Positions 1-8,650 of a stretch of DNA of 64,000 nucleotides are shown here, one piece after another. Both the position numbers and the translations under genes were made by a program. Position 1 is the first letter of the stretch, and each line of letters begins with the position of its first letter. The stretch comes from Proteiniphilum sp. UBA5267 (GTDB taxonomy: Bacteria > Bacteroidota > Bacteroidia > Bacteroidales > Dysgonomonadaceae): the NCBI GenBank assembly GCA_002411515.1, contig DHTF01000083.1, positions 28,426 through 92,425 of the forward strand, read 5' to 3'. The notes under the pieces are model-generated. The model worked only from the letters and a program-made list of their open reading frames with translations, was not told the DNA's origin and made no database searches.

Positions 1-1421
1 ATACGGGTAGACTGCAATCCGTTCCAAGATTGGAGTTGAGAGACATTCACACCGTTTTCTTGGGCAATCTTACCCAGGGTATCACCTTTTTTCACCCGAT
101 AATACTGGCTGACAGTGTTGGCGTTGATCTGCGCATTCTTCTCCGGTTCCATGGCCTCCCTTTGTCCTACGATCAATTGCTTACCAATACCAATCCGACT
201 CGATTTCAAGCCGTTCCACGATTTAAGCTGGGAGAGTGAGATACCGTTCTTGCGGGCTATAGTAGAGAGATTGTCTCCTTTTTTTACCCGGTAGTAAACG
301 TTCACGCCATTGCCTGAACTCAATGACTCATTCCCGCTGAGGTAGCCATCGGTATTGCTTCGGTGTGTAAAATACTCGCTCCGTTTAAATTCGTTAATTT
401 CCACAGCCTTATCAATGAAAGCATATACCTTCTCAGAAGGGAGAACCAGCGAGTAAGCTTTGAAGTCGCCCGGAATCACATCTTTCCTGAACTGGGGATT
501 GAGTCGTCTCAGTTCACCCACGGCAATATCCAGAACAGCAGCAACCTGCTCCAGATGAATTCGTTCATTCACCTGCACCGTATCCAGCGACATGGCTGTA
601 TTGTATGGGTGAGCGGGGCAGATATTGTGATCAGAATAATGATTCATGATGTAATTCGCCGCAATAAACGCAGGCACGTATCCTCTTGTTTCACGAGGAA
701 GCCGATGATAAATCTGCCAGTAGTCGCGTTTTCCACCACTACGGGCAATTGCTTTGTTCACGTTACCTGGACCGCAATTGTAGGCCGCAATTACAAGGTT
801 CCAATCGCCATAAATAGCATACAAATCTTTCAGATAGCGCACCGCCGCCTCTGTCGATTTATGGGGATCACGTCGCTCATCTACGAGGCTGCTCACCTCC
901 AGCCCATATCCTTTGCCGGTGCGCAACATAAACTGCCACAGTCCGGTGGCCCCGGCACGGGAGACCGCCACCGGATTCAATGCCGATTCAATAACCGGCA
1001 GGTACTTTAACTCAAGAGGCAGACCCTGCGCGTCTAAAGCCTGTTCGAACATCGGAAAGTAATAGTCTCCCAACGCAAGCATGTAACTCACCTGTTCTCT
1101 TTTTCGGTCAGCATACATCTCGATATACTTTTTCACCACGCTGTTGTAAGATAGTTCCATCTCAGATGGCATGCTGTGGAGACGGCTGGTATAGACCGAA
1201 TCGTGAAGAAACACATTTTGCCCTCTCTTACAATCTGCTTCTACATCCTGGAGATCAAGCTGCCACGCTTCCAAGAGGTCGCTCAATTGCTCTGTCATAC
1301 TTTCGGGATAAAGGATGGCGTCGTCGCTGATGGAGTCAATCGGGAGAGCTTGGTTATGCTGAGCCGGCAGTGTTTCGAAAAAAAATAGACCTGCGGTGAT
1401 GAGTAAAAATACGCTTCTCAT
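1..1421 (-). CDS. mltD: Membrane-bound lytic murein transglycosylase D-like protein with LysM repeats (3' end outside window)
   Basis: Lytic transglycosylase that cleaves peptidoglycan glycan strands in the periplasm. The ATG at 1419-1421 starts a signal peptide (MRSVFLLITAGLFFF), and the frame stays open to base 1, so at least 473 residues are seen and the C-terminus is missing. The SLT core shows LPVIESALNP with the catalytic Glu, then AGATGLWQFM, DERRDPHKSTEAA and AAYNCGPGNV, typical of MltD. After it come at least two LysM repeats (YRVKKGDNLSTIARKNGIS and YRVKKGDTLGKIAQENGVN) that bind glycan. It follows parA, parB and the DUF5683 gene on the same strand, an order known in Bacteroidales. 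Family assignment is firm; the exact number of LysM repeats is unknown because of the window edge. Confidence 0.93.
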   Translation of the reverse strand, partial: MRSVFLLITAGLFFFETLPAQHNQALPIDSISDDAILYPESMTEQLSDLLEAWQLDLQDVEADCKRGQNVFLHDSVYTSRLHSMPSEMELSYNSVVKKYIEMYADRKREQVSYMLALGDYYFPMFEQALDAQGLPLELKYLPVIESALNPVAVSRAGATGLWQFMLRTGKGYGLEVSSLVDERRDPHKSTEAAVRYLKDLYAIYGDWNLVIAAYNCGPGNVNKAIARSGGKRDYWQIYHRLPRETRGYVPAFIAANYIMNHYSDHNICPAHPYNTAMSLDTVQVNERIHLEQVAAVLDIAVGELRRLNPQFRKDVIPGDFKAYSLVLPSEKVYAFIDKAVEINEFKRSEYFTHRSNTDGYLSGNESLSSGNGVNVYYRVKKGDNLSTIARKNGISLSQLKSWNGLKSSRIGIGKQLIVGQREAMEPEKNAQINANTVSQYYRVKKGDTLGKIAQENGVNVSQLQSWNGLQSTR

Positions 1422-1430
1422 ACAATAATT

Positions 1431-2195
1431 TTAAAAACTAAAACTCCACTGAACTCCGCAGGCGGAGTTCCCATTAACCAAAGACAGATCCTCTTTAAAA
1501 ATGGTTGGTGCTACGTGTAATGACAAGTCGGGACTGATATCGAAGTCGAACAACTGTGCATCCACATATGCATCCACGATAGCCACAAGATACAGCCCCA
1601 CAGTAGCAATGATACTCAAATCACGGTAATACCGATAATAATCTTTCCGCTGTTGCAACACCCCGGTAAACCATGTGATGTCCGTTGTTTCCGGGTCTCT
1701 ACCATAGGGGAGCATGTCGTGCCAACGGTTTGTATCCGGGTTATCGTCCATGATATCCTGATAAGCTCCCAGATAGTCACGATAATAGCCATTGTTCCAT
1801 GTGATGGCGTAGGTTAAACCTACAAAACCGCCGTAGACAATGGGTAATTTCCAGTATTTACGGTTGTAAATCTGTCCCAATCCAGGAAAAATTGCTGAGT
1901 AGATCACCGCTTTCCTTGGTGAAGGTTTGAACAGATAAGCCGGAGCAAACAATGCATCGGAAGAGGTGATCTGGATGATGCTGTCAACTCTGTTGCGCAG
2001 AGGATCACTGTCGCCACGGCTGGCCGGTGTGATCGTATCGGACACGATGATAGAATCGTTTTCGCGCAACTCCAATGACTCTCGGTCCAAGAGTTTAATA
2101 GAATCCGGCAGCTGTTGCCGGTTAGGATCCTGCGCACGAACATTTAACGTACAACATGCAAAGCATATCCAAACGAGCATTCCAGCAAACTTCAT
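1431..2195 (-). CDS. DUF5683 domain-containing membrane protein
   Basis: Protein of 254 residues with an N-terminal signal peptide (MKFAGMLVWICFACCTLNVRA) and a disordered, charged stretch of about 70 residues. A conserved block follows (SPRKAVIYSAIFPGLGQIYNRKYW), in which the PGLGQIYN motif marks DUF5683. Later hydrophobic segments (IVYGGFVGLTYAITWNNGYY and LSIIATVGLYLVAIVDAYVDA) suggest membrane helices. It has 11 bases to parB upstream and 9 to the transglycosylase downstream, so all are probably co-transcribed with parAB. The molecular role of DUF5683 is not known; the linkage suggests a link to envelope growth or division, which is inference. Confidence 0.85.
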   Translation of the reverse strand: MKFAGMLVWICFACCTLNVRAQDPNRQQLPDSIKLLDRESLELRENDSIIVSDTITPASRGDSDPLRNRVDSIIQITSSDALFAPAYLFKPSPRKAVIYSAIFPGLGQIYNRKYWKLPIVYGGFVGLTYAITWNNGYYRDYLGAYQDIMDDNPDTNRWHDMLPYGRDPETTDITWFTGVLQQRKDYYRYYRDLSIIATVGLYLVAIVDAYVDAQLFDFDISPDLSLHVAPTIFKEDLSLVNGNSACGVQWSFSF

Positions 2196-2206
2196 CCTTG
2201 GAAATG

Positions 2207-3112
2207 TTATTTCATTTTGTCGAACATCACCATGATACGTTCCAGATCTTCCGGTGAATCAAATGGGATGGTTATTTTTCCGTTTCCACGCTTGTTATAG
2301 CTGAACTGCACATCTGCCTTGAAGTATGAGGAAAGATGTTTTTTCAGCAGATCAAAATCGTCCGGCAACAGTTTTTCACTGGTTTTCTTTTTCGGTTTGT
2401 GGCTATCTGTTGTCGCAGCAACCGATTTAGGCAGGGGCACGCCATCAACAAAATCACGTACGATCGCCTCCACTTTTCGAACCGAAAGAGCCTCTTCCAG
2501 AATGAGGTTATAAAGCATCAATTGCGACACCGGATCGTTCAGGGTCACCAGCGCACGCGCATGTCCCATGTCAATTTTCTTATCCTTTACACCCATCTGT
2601 ACGTCGGCGGGAAGCTTTAACAGACGCAGATAATTGGCGACGGTAGCACGCTTCTTCCCCACTCTTTCACTCAGCTGCTCCTGTGTGAGAGAGAGGCTGT
2701 CTATTAATGACTGATAAGCCAGGGCAATTTCGATGGAATTGAGGTCTTCACGCTGAATATTTTCTATCAACGCCATCTCCATGGTTTCATCGTCATCGGC
2801 CGTCTTAATGTAGGCTGGGATGGAGGTGAGCCCAGCCATTTGAGAGGCGTGGTAACGCCTTTCTCCGGCTATAATCTGATAGGAATCTTCCGCAATCTTG
2901 CGCAACGTGACGGGTTGTATCAACCCGATAGATTTGATGGAAGCAGCCAGCTCCTGCAGTGACTCCTCATTCATCACCCGCCGCGGCTGATCGGGATTTG
3001 GAATAATCTGACTGATTTTCACTTCGTTGATGGAAGAAGAACCCTGCGTATCGCCGTCGTTAAAAGTGATCAGTGCATCCAATCCTCTTCCCAATGCATT
3101 CTTTCTAGCCAT
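2207..3112 (-). CDS. parB: Chromosome-partitioning protein ParB
   Basis: DNA-binding CTPase that loads on parS sites and works with ParA to segregate the chromosome. The N-terminus MARKNALGRGLDALI is the ParA-stimulating tail. The ParB/Srx domain follows (QIIPNPDQPRR, then IAGERRYHAS with the GERR nucleotide-binding motif, then ALIENIQREDLN), then the helix-turn-helix (LTQEQLSERVGKKRATVANY) and a C-terminal dimerisation domain. The ATG at 3110-3112 is preferred over the TTG two codons upstream because it gives the family's usual start. It lies 24 bases after parA. The length of 301 residues is normal. Confidence 0.96.
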   Translation of the reverse strand: MARKNALGRGLDALITFNDGDTQGSSSINEVKISQIIPNPDQPRRVMNEESLQELAASIKSIGLIQPVTLRKIAEDSYQIIAGERRYHASQMAGLTSIPAYIKTADDDETMEMALIENIQREDLNSIEIALAYQSLIDSLSLTQEQLSERVGKKRATVANYLRLLKLPADVQMGVKDKKIDMGHARALVTLNDPVSQLMLYNLILEEALSVRKVEAIVRDFVDGVPLPKSVAATTDSHKPKKKTSEKLLPDDFDLLKKHLSSYFKADVQFSYNKRGNGKITIPFDSPEDLERIMVMFDKMK

Positions 3113-3136
3113 ATACAATCCGGTAAAAAAACAAAG

Positions 3137-3901
3137 TTAGGAATTTTTTTCGATTAGCTCCTGCGCAAGCTGCATGTAGTTCACGGCGCCTCTCGAACCG
3201 GCATCATACATCAATGCGGGCTTTGCATGGCTCTGCGATTCACTGAGCGTAATATTTCGCTGGACTACCGTGTTGAAGACCAATTCCTTAAAGTGATGTT
3301 TCACCTCTTCGTATATCTGGTTGTGCAAACGGAGGCGTGCATCATACATCGTCAGCACAAAACCTTCGATCTCCAGCCGGGTATTGAGTTTCGATTTGAT
3401 AATCTTAATCGTATTCAGCAATTTACTCAATCCCTCCAGTGCAAAATACTCACATTGGACGGGAATAAGTACCGAATCGGCAGCCGTAAGGGCATTTACC
3501 GTGATGATTCCTAATGAGGGTGAGCAGTCGATGAGGATATAGTCATAGGCATCTCTCAGTGGATGTAACAGATCGCGCAGTCTTTTTTCCCTGTTTTCCA
3601 TCTGAACCATTTCCAGTTCAGCACCTACCAGGTTGATATGCGAGGAGATGATGTGGATGTTCTCAAAAGGAGTGGGGTGTACTGCTTGCTGTGGGGTACA
3701 ATGACCTATTAATCCTTCATAAATAGTATTTGCGGTTTTTTTGATGTCGATACCCAATCCGGAGGAAGCATTTGCCTGCGGATCAGCATCCACCACCAGT
3801 ACCTTTTTATCGAAAGCCGACAACGATGCCGCAAGATTAATTGTGGTAGTGGTTTTTCCTACCCCTCCCTTCTGATTTGCCAACGAAATGATTCTACCCA
3901 T
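3137..3901 (-). CDS. parA: Chromosome-partitioning ATPase ParA (Soj family)
   Basis: Walker-type ATPase that forms a gradient on the nucleoid and moves ParB-parS complexes. It has 254 residues. The deviant Walker A motif is KGGVGKTTTTINLA at the N-terminus, Walker A' is VVDADPQANASSG, and Walker B is YILIDCSPSLG. The start ATG at 3899-3901 gives the usual MGRIISLANQKGG. It is the first gene of the run parA-parB-DUF5683-mltD. About 180 bases separate it from the KamA-like gene upstream on the same strand; that gap is AT-rich and probably holds the promoter, but I see no exact TAnnTTTG box. Confidence 0.96.
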   Translation of the reverse strand: MGRIISLANQKGGVGKTTTTINLAASLSAFDKKVLVVDADPQANASSGLGIDIKKTANTIYEGLIGHCTPQQAVHPTPFENIHIISSHINLVGAELEMVQMENREKRLRDLLHPLRDAYDYILIDCSPSLGIITVNALTAADSVLIPVQCEYFALEGLSKLLNTIKIIKSKLNTRLEIEGFVLTMYDARLRLHNQIYEEVKHHFKELVFNTVVQRNITLSESQSHAKPALMYDAGSRGAVNYMQLAQELIEKNS

Positions 3902-4079
3902 ATATAAAGTTTAATTTCAGACAACAGTGTTTTCGGGAAGTAACTGTATTGTATTGCGTTTTTGAAAAACTGTTATTTAGGAAGCAAAATAACGAATAAA
4001 TCGGCTAATTCTGTGTTAATTAATTAAAACGTTGATGTTTTTGTTGATAAATTAAAGAATGAGTCATCATCCCCCACTC

Positions 4080-5417
4080 TCATTCCCACAAGAAATCGGC
4101 GTCTCTGCTCCTTTTTCCCAGGAGGTTATCCTTATGGAAGAAAAACTCCTTCTCGCCAAAAGCTGGCTGAAGTTCATCGAACCAAGTTGCTTTTTTATCG
4201 TATTTGGCAAAGAAAGGAACATCAATCAAATCAGGGTTTCTGCACTGCAGGAAGCGCAACACAAATACTTTTTCACCCTGCACCTCTGAGACTCCCAGTA
4301 TCTGTATCTTTCCCGGGTTCGCACTCATGCTGGGTCCACGTACAGTCCGGCAAACTCCACTCACGTTACGATAAGCTTTGCGAAAGATGTTCCATGCTTT
4401 TTCTAGCGGGACATCAAAAAATGATTTGGAACCGGTATCGCGTGCGACAAACATATAATAAGGAATCAACCCGAGTCGCACCTGCTCTTTCCACATGTCT
4501 GCCCATATCACCGGATCATCATTGATATGCCTGAGCAGGGGAGATTGTGTTCTGATCTGTGCACCACTGTTCTGAATTCGTTGAATAGCCTGCTTCACAG
4601 CATCGGTGGAAAGCTCTACCGGATGATTGAAGTGTGCTTGAAAAGCAAGATGCTTTCCTGACTTTTTCACCTTCTCGAAGAGTCTCAGCATCTCGTCGGC
4701 ATCTTTGTCGGTGAGAAAACGATAAGGCCAGTAAGACAGCGTCTTGGATCCAATACGAATGGTACGAATATGGGCAAAATCTTTCGTCAACAACGGCTCT
4801 ATATAGGCCGACATGATATTGGCCTTCGCTGTAAGAGGGTCACCACCTGTGAACAGCACATCGGTCACTTTGGTATGTTCTTTCAAATAACGATGGAAAA
4901 AATCGGCCTCTTTCATCGCAAACTTCAGTTCATTCATGCCTGAGAACTGAGGCCAACGGAAGCAGAAGGTACAATAGGCATGACATGTCTGTCCCTGACT
5001 GGGAAAAAACAACACCGTCTCACGGTATTTGTGCTGCATTCCGTGTAACCTCACCCCATCAATCATGGGGACGTTGTGTTGTTGTCCTGCAGGATTGGGA
5101 TTGAGTTTCATCCTGATATCATAGACTTTCTTTTTCAAACCGGTCTCATCATTATCATCCAGTAGCTTTTTTACCTGATTGTAATGCGACCTGGAGAGCA
5201 TCTCTTTTCTGGGAAAGGTGAGCGTGTAAATAGGATCATTGGGCACATTCTGCCAGTCAATCAGTTCCTCTACCACATAGTTATTCGACTTAAAAGGCAG
5301 TACCTGTCCTACGACCCCTATTGCCTCTCGCTCCTCCGAAGAAAGTGCATCCAATTGGGGTAAATCATTGTAATTACGAAGGATAAAATTTCTATATTTG
5401 GTTGTTTCCATTTGCAT
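4080..5417 (-). CDS. KamA family radical SAM protein (lysine 2,3-aminomutase-like)
   Basis: Radical SAM/PLP protein of 445 residues related to lysine 2,3-aminomutase. The cluster motif CHAYCTFCFRW supplies the CxxxCxxC cysteines for the 4Fe-4S cluster, and DVLFTGGDPL is the usual GGDPL region. Near the C-terminus GPSMSANPGKIQIL offers a lysine that could hold PLP, but the glycine-rich loop of true aminomutases (PGGGGK) is degraded. A lysine fermentation cluster (kamD/kamE, kal, kdd) is not next to it. The family is clear; the substrate is not, and I would not call it lysine 2,3-aminomutase outright. The gene stands alone, with 178 bases to parA downstream and a 420-base divergent gap upstream. 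Confidence 0.85.
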   Translation of the reverse strand: MQMETTKYRNFILRNYNDLPQLDALSSEEREAIGVVGQVLPFKSNNYVVEELIDWQNVPNDPIYTLTFPRKEMLSRSHYNQVKKLLDDNDETGLKKKVYDIRMKLNPNPAGQQHNVPMIDGVRLHGMQHKYRETVLFFPSQGQTCHAYCTFCFRWPQFSGMNELKFAMKEADFFHRYLKEHTKVTDVLFTGGDPLTAKANIMSAYIEPLLTKDFAHIRTIRIGSKTLSYWPYRFLTDKDADEMLRLFEKVKKSGKHLAFQAHFNHPVELSTDAVKQAIQRIQNSGAQIRTQSPLLRHINDDPVIWADMWKEQVRLGLIPYYMFVARDTGSKSFFDVPLEKAWNIFRKAYRNVSGVCRTVRGPSMSANPGKIQILGVSEVQGEKVFVLRFLQCRNPDLIDVPFFAKYDKKATWFDELQPAFGEKEFFFHKDNLLGKRSRDADFLWE

Positions 5418-5837
5418 ATCTATTTCTTTTTCGTGGTGAACTACAGGAAGTAAAAGGAGTGCGCTGACAAAAATGCGAAAAGGGTAAGAAGCTTAATTTT
5501 GTAGTTCGGAAAACAAATAAAGAAAAAAAGCGGCAAAAAGACAAATAATTTTGTGCATTTTTACATTTTATTCTGATGTAAACAAACATTTTGGCTATTA
5601 TTCATCAAAAGTGCGAGATTTTTTTTCGCATAACACCGATTATTAAAAATATAATATGTATTTTTGTACCCAGATGAAAATGACTTTTTCACATACACAC
5701 TTCCGCAAAGCAACAGACCTGGTCCGACGATGCTTTTAATCTTTACAGACAATCCTATGTCTGTACCTTCACTTATATCACCCTGCGCCGGAAGGCGTTT
5801 TTCAACAACCTGTTAATTTTATTATTTTTGTTTTAGG
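5418..5837. other. Divergent intergenic region between the KamA-like gene and the arginine operon
   Basis: This 420-base AT-rich stretch has no convincing gene; the short frames in it have no recognisable protein and poor composition. It must hold the promoters of both neighbours. Two TATTTTTG boxes on the plus strand (5659-5666 and 5823-5830) fit the Bacteroidota -7 consensus TAnnTTTG. The second ends only 7 bases before the first arginine gene, so the first is the better candidate for a transcript with a leader. A TTTG -33 element at the ideal distance is not seen for either. No attenuator or obvious ArgR box was found. Confidence 0.5.
5659..5666 (+). promoter_or_regulatory. Candidate -7 box for the arginine operon
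   Basis: TATTTTTG matches the Bacteroidota -7 consensus TAnnTTTG. It lies about 170 bases upstream of the first arginine gene. No exact -33 TTTG is present at 19-21 bases, so the call is tentative. Confidence 0.4.
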
Positions 5838-6455
5838 ATGAATGTAGAAATTCATATTGCAAACAGCAGTTACGTCACGTACGCACAAGAGATCTGTGAT
5901 TTGATTTACGAGTCGGCACAGGCACGCGGCACGGGCATTGCGAAACGCAGTGCCGAATACGTAGCAGAGAAGATCGAAGCAGGCAAAGCTGTGATCGCCC
6001 TCGATGGCGATAAACTGGTGGGCTTTGCGTACATAGAGACGTTCAGTCACCAACGGTTTGTAGCCAACTCCGGGTTGGTGGTGCACCCTGACTATCGAAA
6101 CCAGGGGCTGGCAAAAAAGATCAAACGGAAGATCTTTGACCTCTCGCGCAAATTATACCCCAACGCCAAAATATTCAGCATCACCACGGGGCTTGCAGTC
6201 ATGAAGATGAACACGCAGTTGGGATTTAAGCCTGTTACCTTTTCTGAACTGACCGACGATGAGGAGTTTTGGAAAGGATGCCAGGGTTGCAGGAATTACG
6301 ACATCCTGCAGCGCAACAATTACAAGATGTGCCTTTGCACAGGACTTTTGTATGATCCCAAGGTTCAACCCGTGCAACAGGCAAGTACTTTTGCCAAGAA
6401 GGTGGTGAAACCGGTAATCAAAGTGAAGAAAAACAACAAATTATATAAAAAATGA
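5838..6455 (+). CDS. GNAT family acyltransferase, first gene of the arginine operon (candidate glutamate N-acyltransferase)
   Basis: Protein of 205 residues with a GNAT fold: FAYIETFSHQRF, LVVHPDYRNQGLAKKI (the acyl-CoA pyrophosphate-binding R/QxxGxA region) and a basic C-terminal tail. It starts the arginine operon and overlaps argG by four bases (ATGA). Bacteroides arginine operons lack classical argA/argJ and carry such a GNAT gene, thought to make the N-acylglutamate that feeds ArgB. With a succinylornithine-type transcarbamylase in the same operon, the acyl group could be succinyl; that is inference. The GNAT family call is firm, the substrate is not proven. Confidence 0.82.
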   Translation: MNVEIHIANSSYVTYAQEICDLIYESAQARGTGIAKRSAEYVAEKIEAGKAVIALDGDKLVGFAYIETFSHQRFVANSGLVVHPDYRNQGLAKKIKRKIFDLSRKLYPNAKIFSITTGLAVMKMNTQLGFKPVTFSELTDDEEFWKGCQGCRNYDILQRNNYKMCLCTGLLYDPKVQPVQQASTFAKKVVKPVIKVKKNNKLYKK

Positions 6456-7642
6456 AAAAGAAAGTAGTGTTGGCATTCAGCGGTGGCCTCGACACATCGT
6501 TTTGCGTGCCCTACCTGATGAATGAGAGAGGACTTGAAGTACACACCGTCATCGCGAACACGGGCGGTTTTTCTGCAGAAGAAGCCGCGCGCATTAAGGA
6601 ACGTGCGCTTCAACTGGGGGCAGCCACGCATACCTGCATCGATGCCGTAGACGACTATTATACACGGGGTATCCGTTATCTGATCTACGGGAATGTGTTA
6701 AAAAACAACACTTACCCGCTTTCAGTTAGCTCGGAGCGTTTTTTTCAGGCCATGGCCGTGCTGGATCATGTAAAGAAAGTGGGAGCCGATTTTGTAGCCC
6801 ATGGCAGCACCGGTGCCGGGAATGACCAGGTACGATTTGACCTGGCCTTCGAGGTACTGGCACCCGAAGTGAAAATCATCGCTCCCATTCGTGAGCTGTC
6901 ATTAACCCGGCAGCAGGAGATCGATTATCTGAAAGAGCACGGGTTTGATTTCTCGTGGGAGAAGTCGAAATATTCCATTAATCAGGGAATCTGGGGTACC
7001 AGTGTAGGGGGTGTGGAGACATTGAAATCTTCGGGCGTCATGCCGGAGTCAGCTTACCCTTCACAGGTAACCAGCTACGAATCAGAACGCATTACCCTCG
7101 GCTTCGAAAAGGGAGAACCCGTTTCGCTGAATGGAGAGAAGATGGATCCGGTATCCCTGATACACAAACTGCATAGTATGGGTTCCCGGTATGGCATCGG
7201 TCGCGATGTACATGTGGGTGACACCATTATTGGCACCAAAGGGCGCGTGGCATTTGAGGCGCCTGCACCCTTGATTATCATCAAAGCCCATCACCTGCTG
7301 GAAAAGCATGTGCTGACCAAGCAGCAACTTTACTGGAAAGAGCAGCTTTCCAACTGGTACGGACAGCTGTTGCACGAGGCTCAATATCTGGAGCCAGTGA
7401 TGCGTAACATTGAGACCTTCCTCACCGACACACAGCAGTTTGTAACGGGAGAGGTGGAAGTGGAACTGCGGCCCTACCATTTTGCGACGTTAGGCTGCTC
7501 CAGCGATTACGACCTGATGAGCTCCCGTTTTGGTGAATATGGAGAATCCAATAAATCCTTCTCCGGGCAGGATGTGGTAGGATTCACCAAAGTTTTGGCC
7601 AACCCGTTAAAAATATATTATACCATCCACGATCATGATTAA
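6452..7642 (+). CDS. argG: Argininosuccinate synthase
   Basis: Joins citrulline and aspartate with ATP to give argininosuccinate, the seventh step of arginine synthesis in the cytosol. It has 396 residues, near the family's usual length. The ATP-binding P-loop SGGLDTSFCVPYL is at the N-terminus; later HGSTGAGNDQVRFDL and WEKSKYSINQGIWG match the citrulline and aspartate binding regions. The ATG at 6452 overlaps the stop of the GNAT gene, and the 3' end overlaps argC by eight bases, so translation is probably coupled. Confidence 0.96.
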   Translation: MKKKVVLAFSGGLDTSFCVPYLMNERGLEVHTVIANTGGFSAEEAARIKERALQLGAATHTCIDAVDDYYTRGIRYLIYGNVLKNNTYPLSVSSERFFQAMAVLDHVKKVGADFVAHGSTGAGNDQVRFDLAFEVLAPEVKIIAPIRELSLTRQQEIDYLKEHGFDFSWEKSKYSINQGIWGTSVGGVETLKSSGVMPESAYPSQVTSYESERITLGFEKGEPVSLNGEKMDPVSLIHKLHSMGSRYGIGRDVHVGDTIIGTKGRVAFEAPAPLIIIKAHHLLEKHVLTKQQLYWKEQLSNWYGQLLHEAQYLEPVMRNIETFLTDTQQFVTGEVEVELRPYHFATLGCSSDYDLMSSRFGEYGESNKSFSGQDVVGFTKVLANPLKIYYTIHDHD

Positions 7643-8609
7643 TGTGAGCATTGCCGGGGGAACAGGTTACACGGCGGGTGAGCTGCTGCGCATCCTGCTC
7701 CGTCATCCTGAAGTAAACATCGAATCAGTTATCAGCACCACTTCCGCAGGAATGCCGATAGCAGAGATGCATCGTGATCTGTTGGGAGAAACCGATCTGT
7801 TGTTAAGCGACCGGTTTATTAATCCCGATGTGATCTTTCTCTGCCTTGGGCACGGCCTGTCGCGGGAATTTCTGGAAACCAACAACCTGCCCGCGGGTTG
7901 CAGAGTCATCGATCTGGGAAACGATTTCAGGAATGAACCGACTTTTGGCGAGCGTAATTTTATCTTTGGTCTATGTGAACTAAACAGGGAACTCATACGG
8001 GGAGCAATGAATGTGGCCAACCCCGGTTGTTTTGCCACCACCATCATGCTGGCCCTGTTGCCTCTGGCTGCGAAGAACCTTTTGCAGGATGAAGTACACG
8101 TACACGCCATTACCGGCTCCACTGGCGCCGGAAAGCGCCCAGGAGAGACCGCCCACTTCAGTTACCGTGACAACAATATCTCGGTTTATAAACCTTTCAC
8201 ACATCAGCATCTCGCGGAAATAGGACTTACTTTGGTTGCAGCAGGTAACAACCGGCTTCCCCATGTTAACTTTGTTCCCATGCGGGGTGATTTTACCCGG
8301 GGGATCTTTGCCAGCCTCTATACGAAATGGGATGGCAGTATGGGTGCTGAAGAAGTCATTTCTTTTTACAAAGCTTATTATGCTGCTTCTCCCTTTGTGT
8401 TCGTCTCCGACAAGCCCATCAACCTGAAAGAGGTGGTGAACACCAACAAATGCTTGTTGCATATTGCGTTTTACAATGATTATATCCACATCACCTCCAT
8501 TACCGACAATCTGCTGAAGGGGGCTTCGGGACAGGCTGTACAGAATATGAACCTGATGTTCGGGTTGGATGAAACCATGGGATTAAAATTAAAGGGAAGC
8601 GCGTTTTAA
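7635..8609 (+). CDS. argC: N-acyl-gamma-glutamyl-phosphate reductase
   Basis: NADPH-dependent reductase that turns N-acylglutamyl phosphate into the semialdehyde, third step of the pathway. It has 324 residues. The nucleotide-binding loop is GGTGYTAGELLRIL near the N-terminus, the active-site cysteine lies in NPGCFATT, and ITGSTGAGKRP follows as in other ArgC proteins. It overlaps argG by eight bases and is followed by argD after 41 bases. In this operon the acyl group may be succinyl rather than acetyl, given the transcarbamylase type. Confidence 0.94.
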   Translation: MINVSIAGGTGYTAGELLRILLRHPEVNIESVISTTSAGMPIAEMHRDLLGETDLLLSDRFINPDVIFLCLGHGLSREFLETNNLPAGCRVIDLGNDFRNEPTFGERNFIFGLCELNRELIRGAMNVANPGCFATTIMLALLPLAAKNLLQDEVHVHAITGSTGAGKRPGETAHFSYRDNNISVYKPFTHQHLAEIGLTLVAAGNNRLPHVNFVPMRGDFTRGIFASLYTKWDGSMGAEEVISFYKAYYAASPFVFVSDKPINLKEVVNTNKCLLHIAFYNDYIHITSITDNLLKGASGQAVQNMNLMFGLDETMGLKLKGSAF

Positions 8610-8650
8610 GAAGCCAGTAAGCCAATGTGCCAATGATTAATTGAAATAAG

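Noticed and set aside
687-702. parS-like sequence TGTTTCACGAGGAAGC near parAB
   Set aside because: It has four mismatches to the consensus, is not palindromic, and encodes the conserved LPRETRG segment of the transglycosylase.
5418-5837. ArgR operator boxes before the arginine operon
   Set aside because: Some AT-rich near-palindromes are present, but none fits the ARG box well enough to claim.
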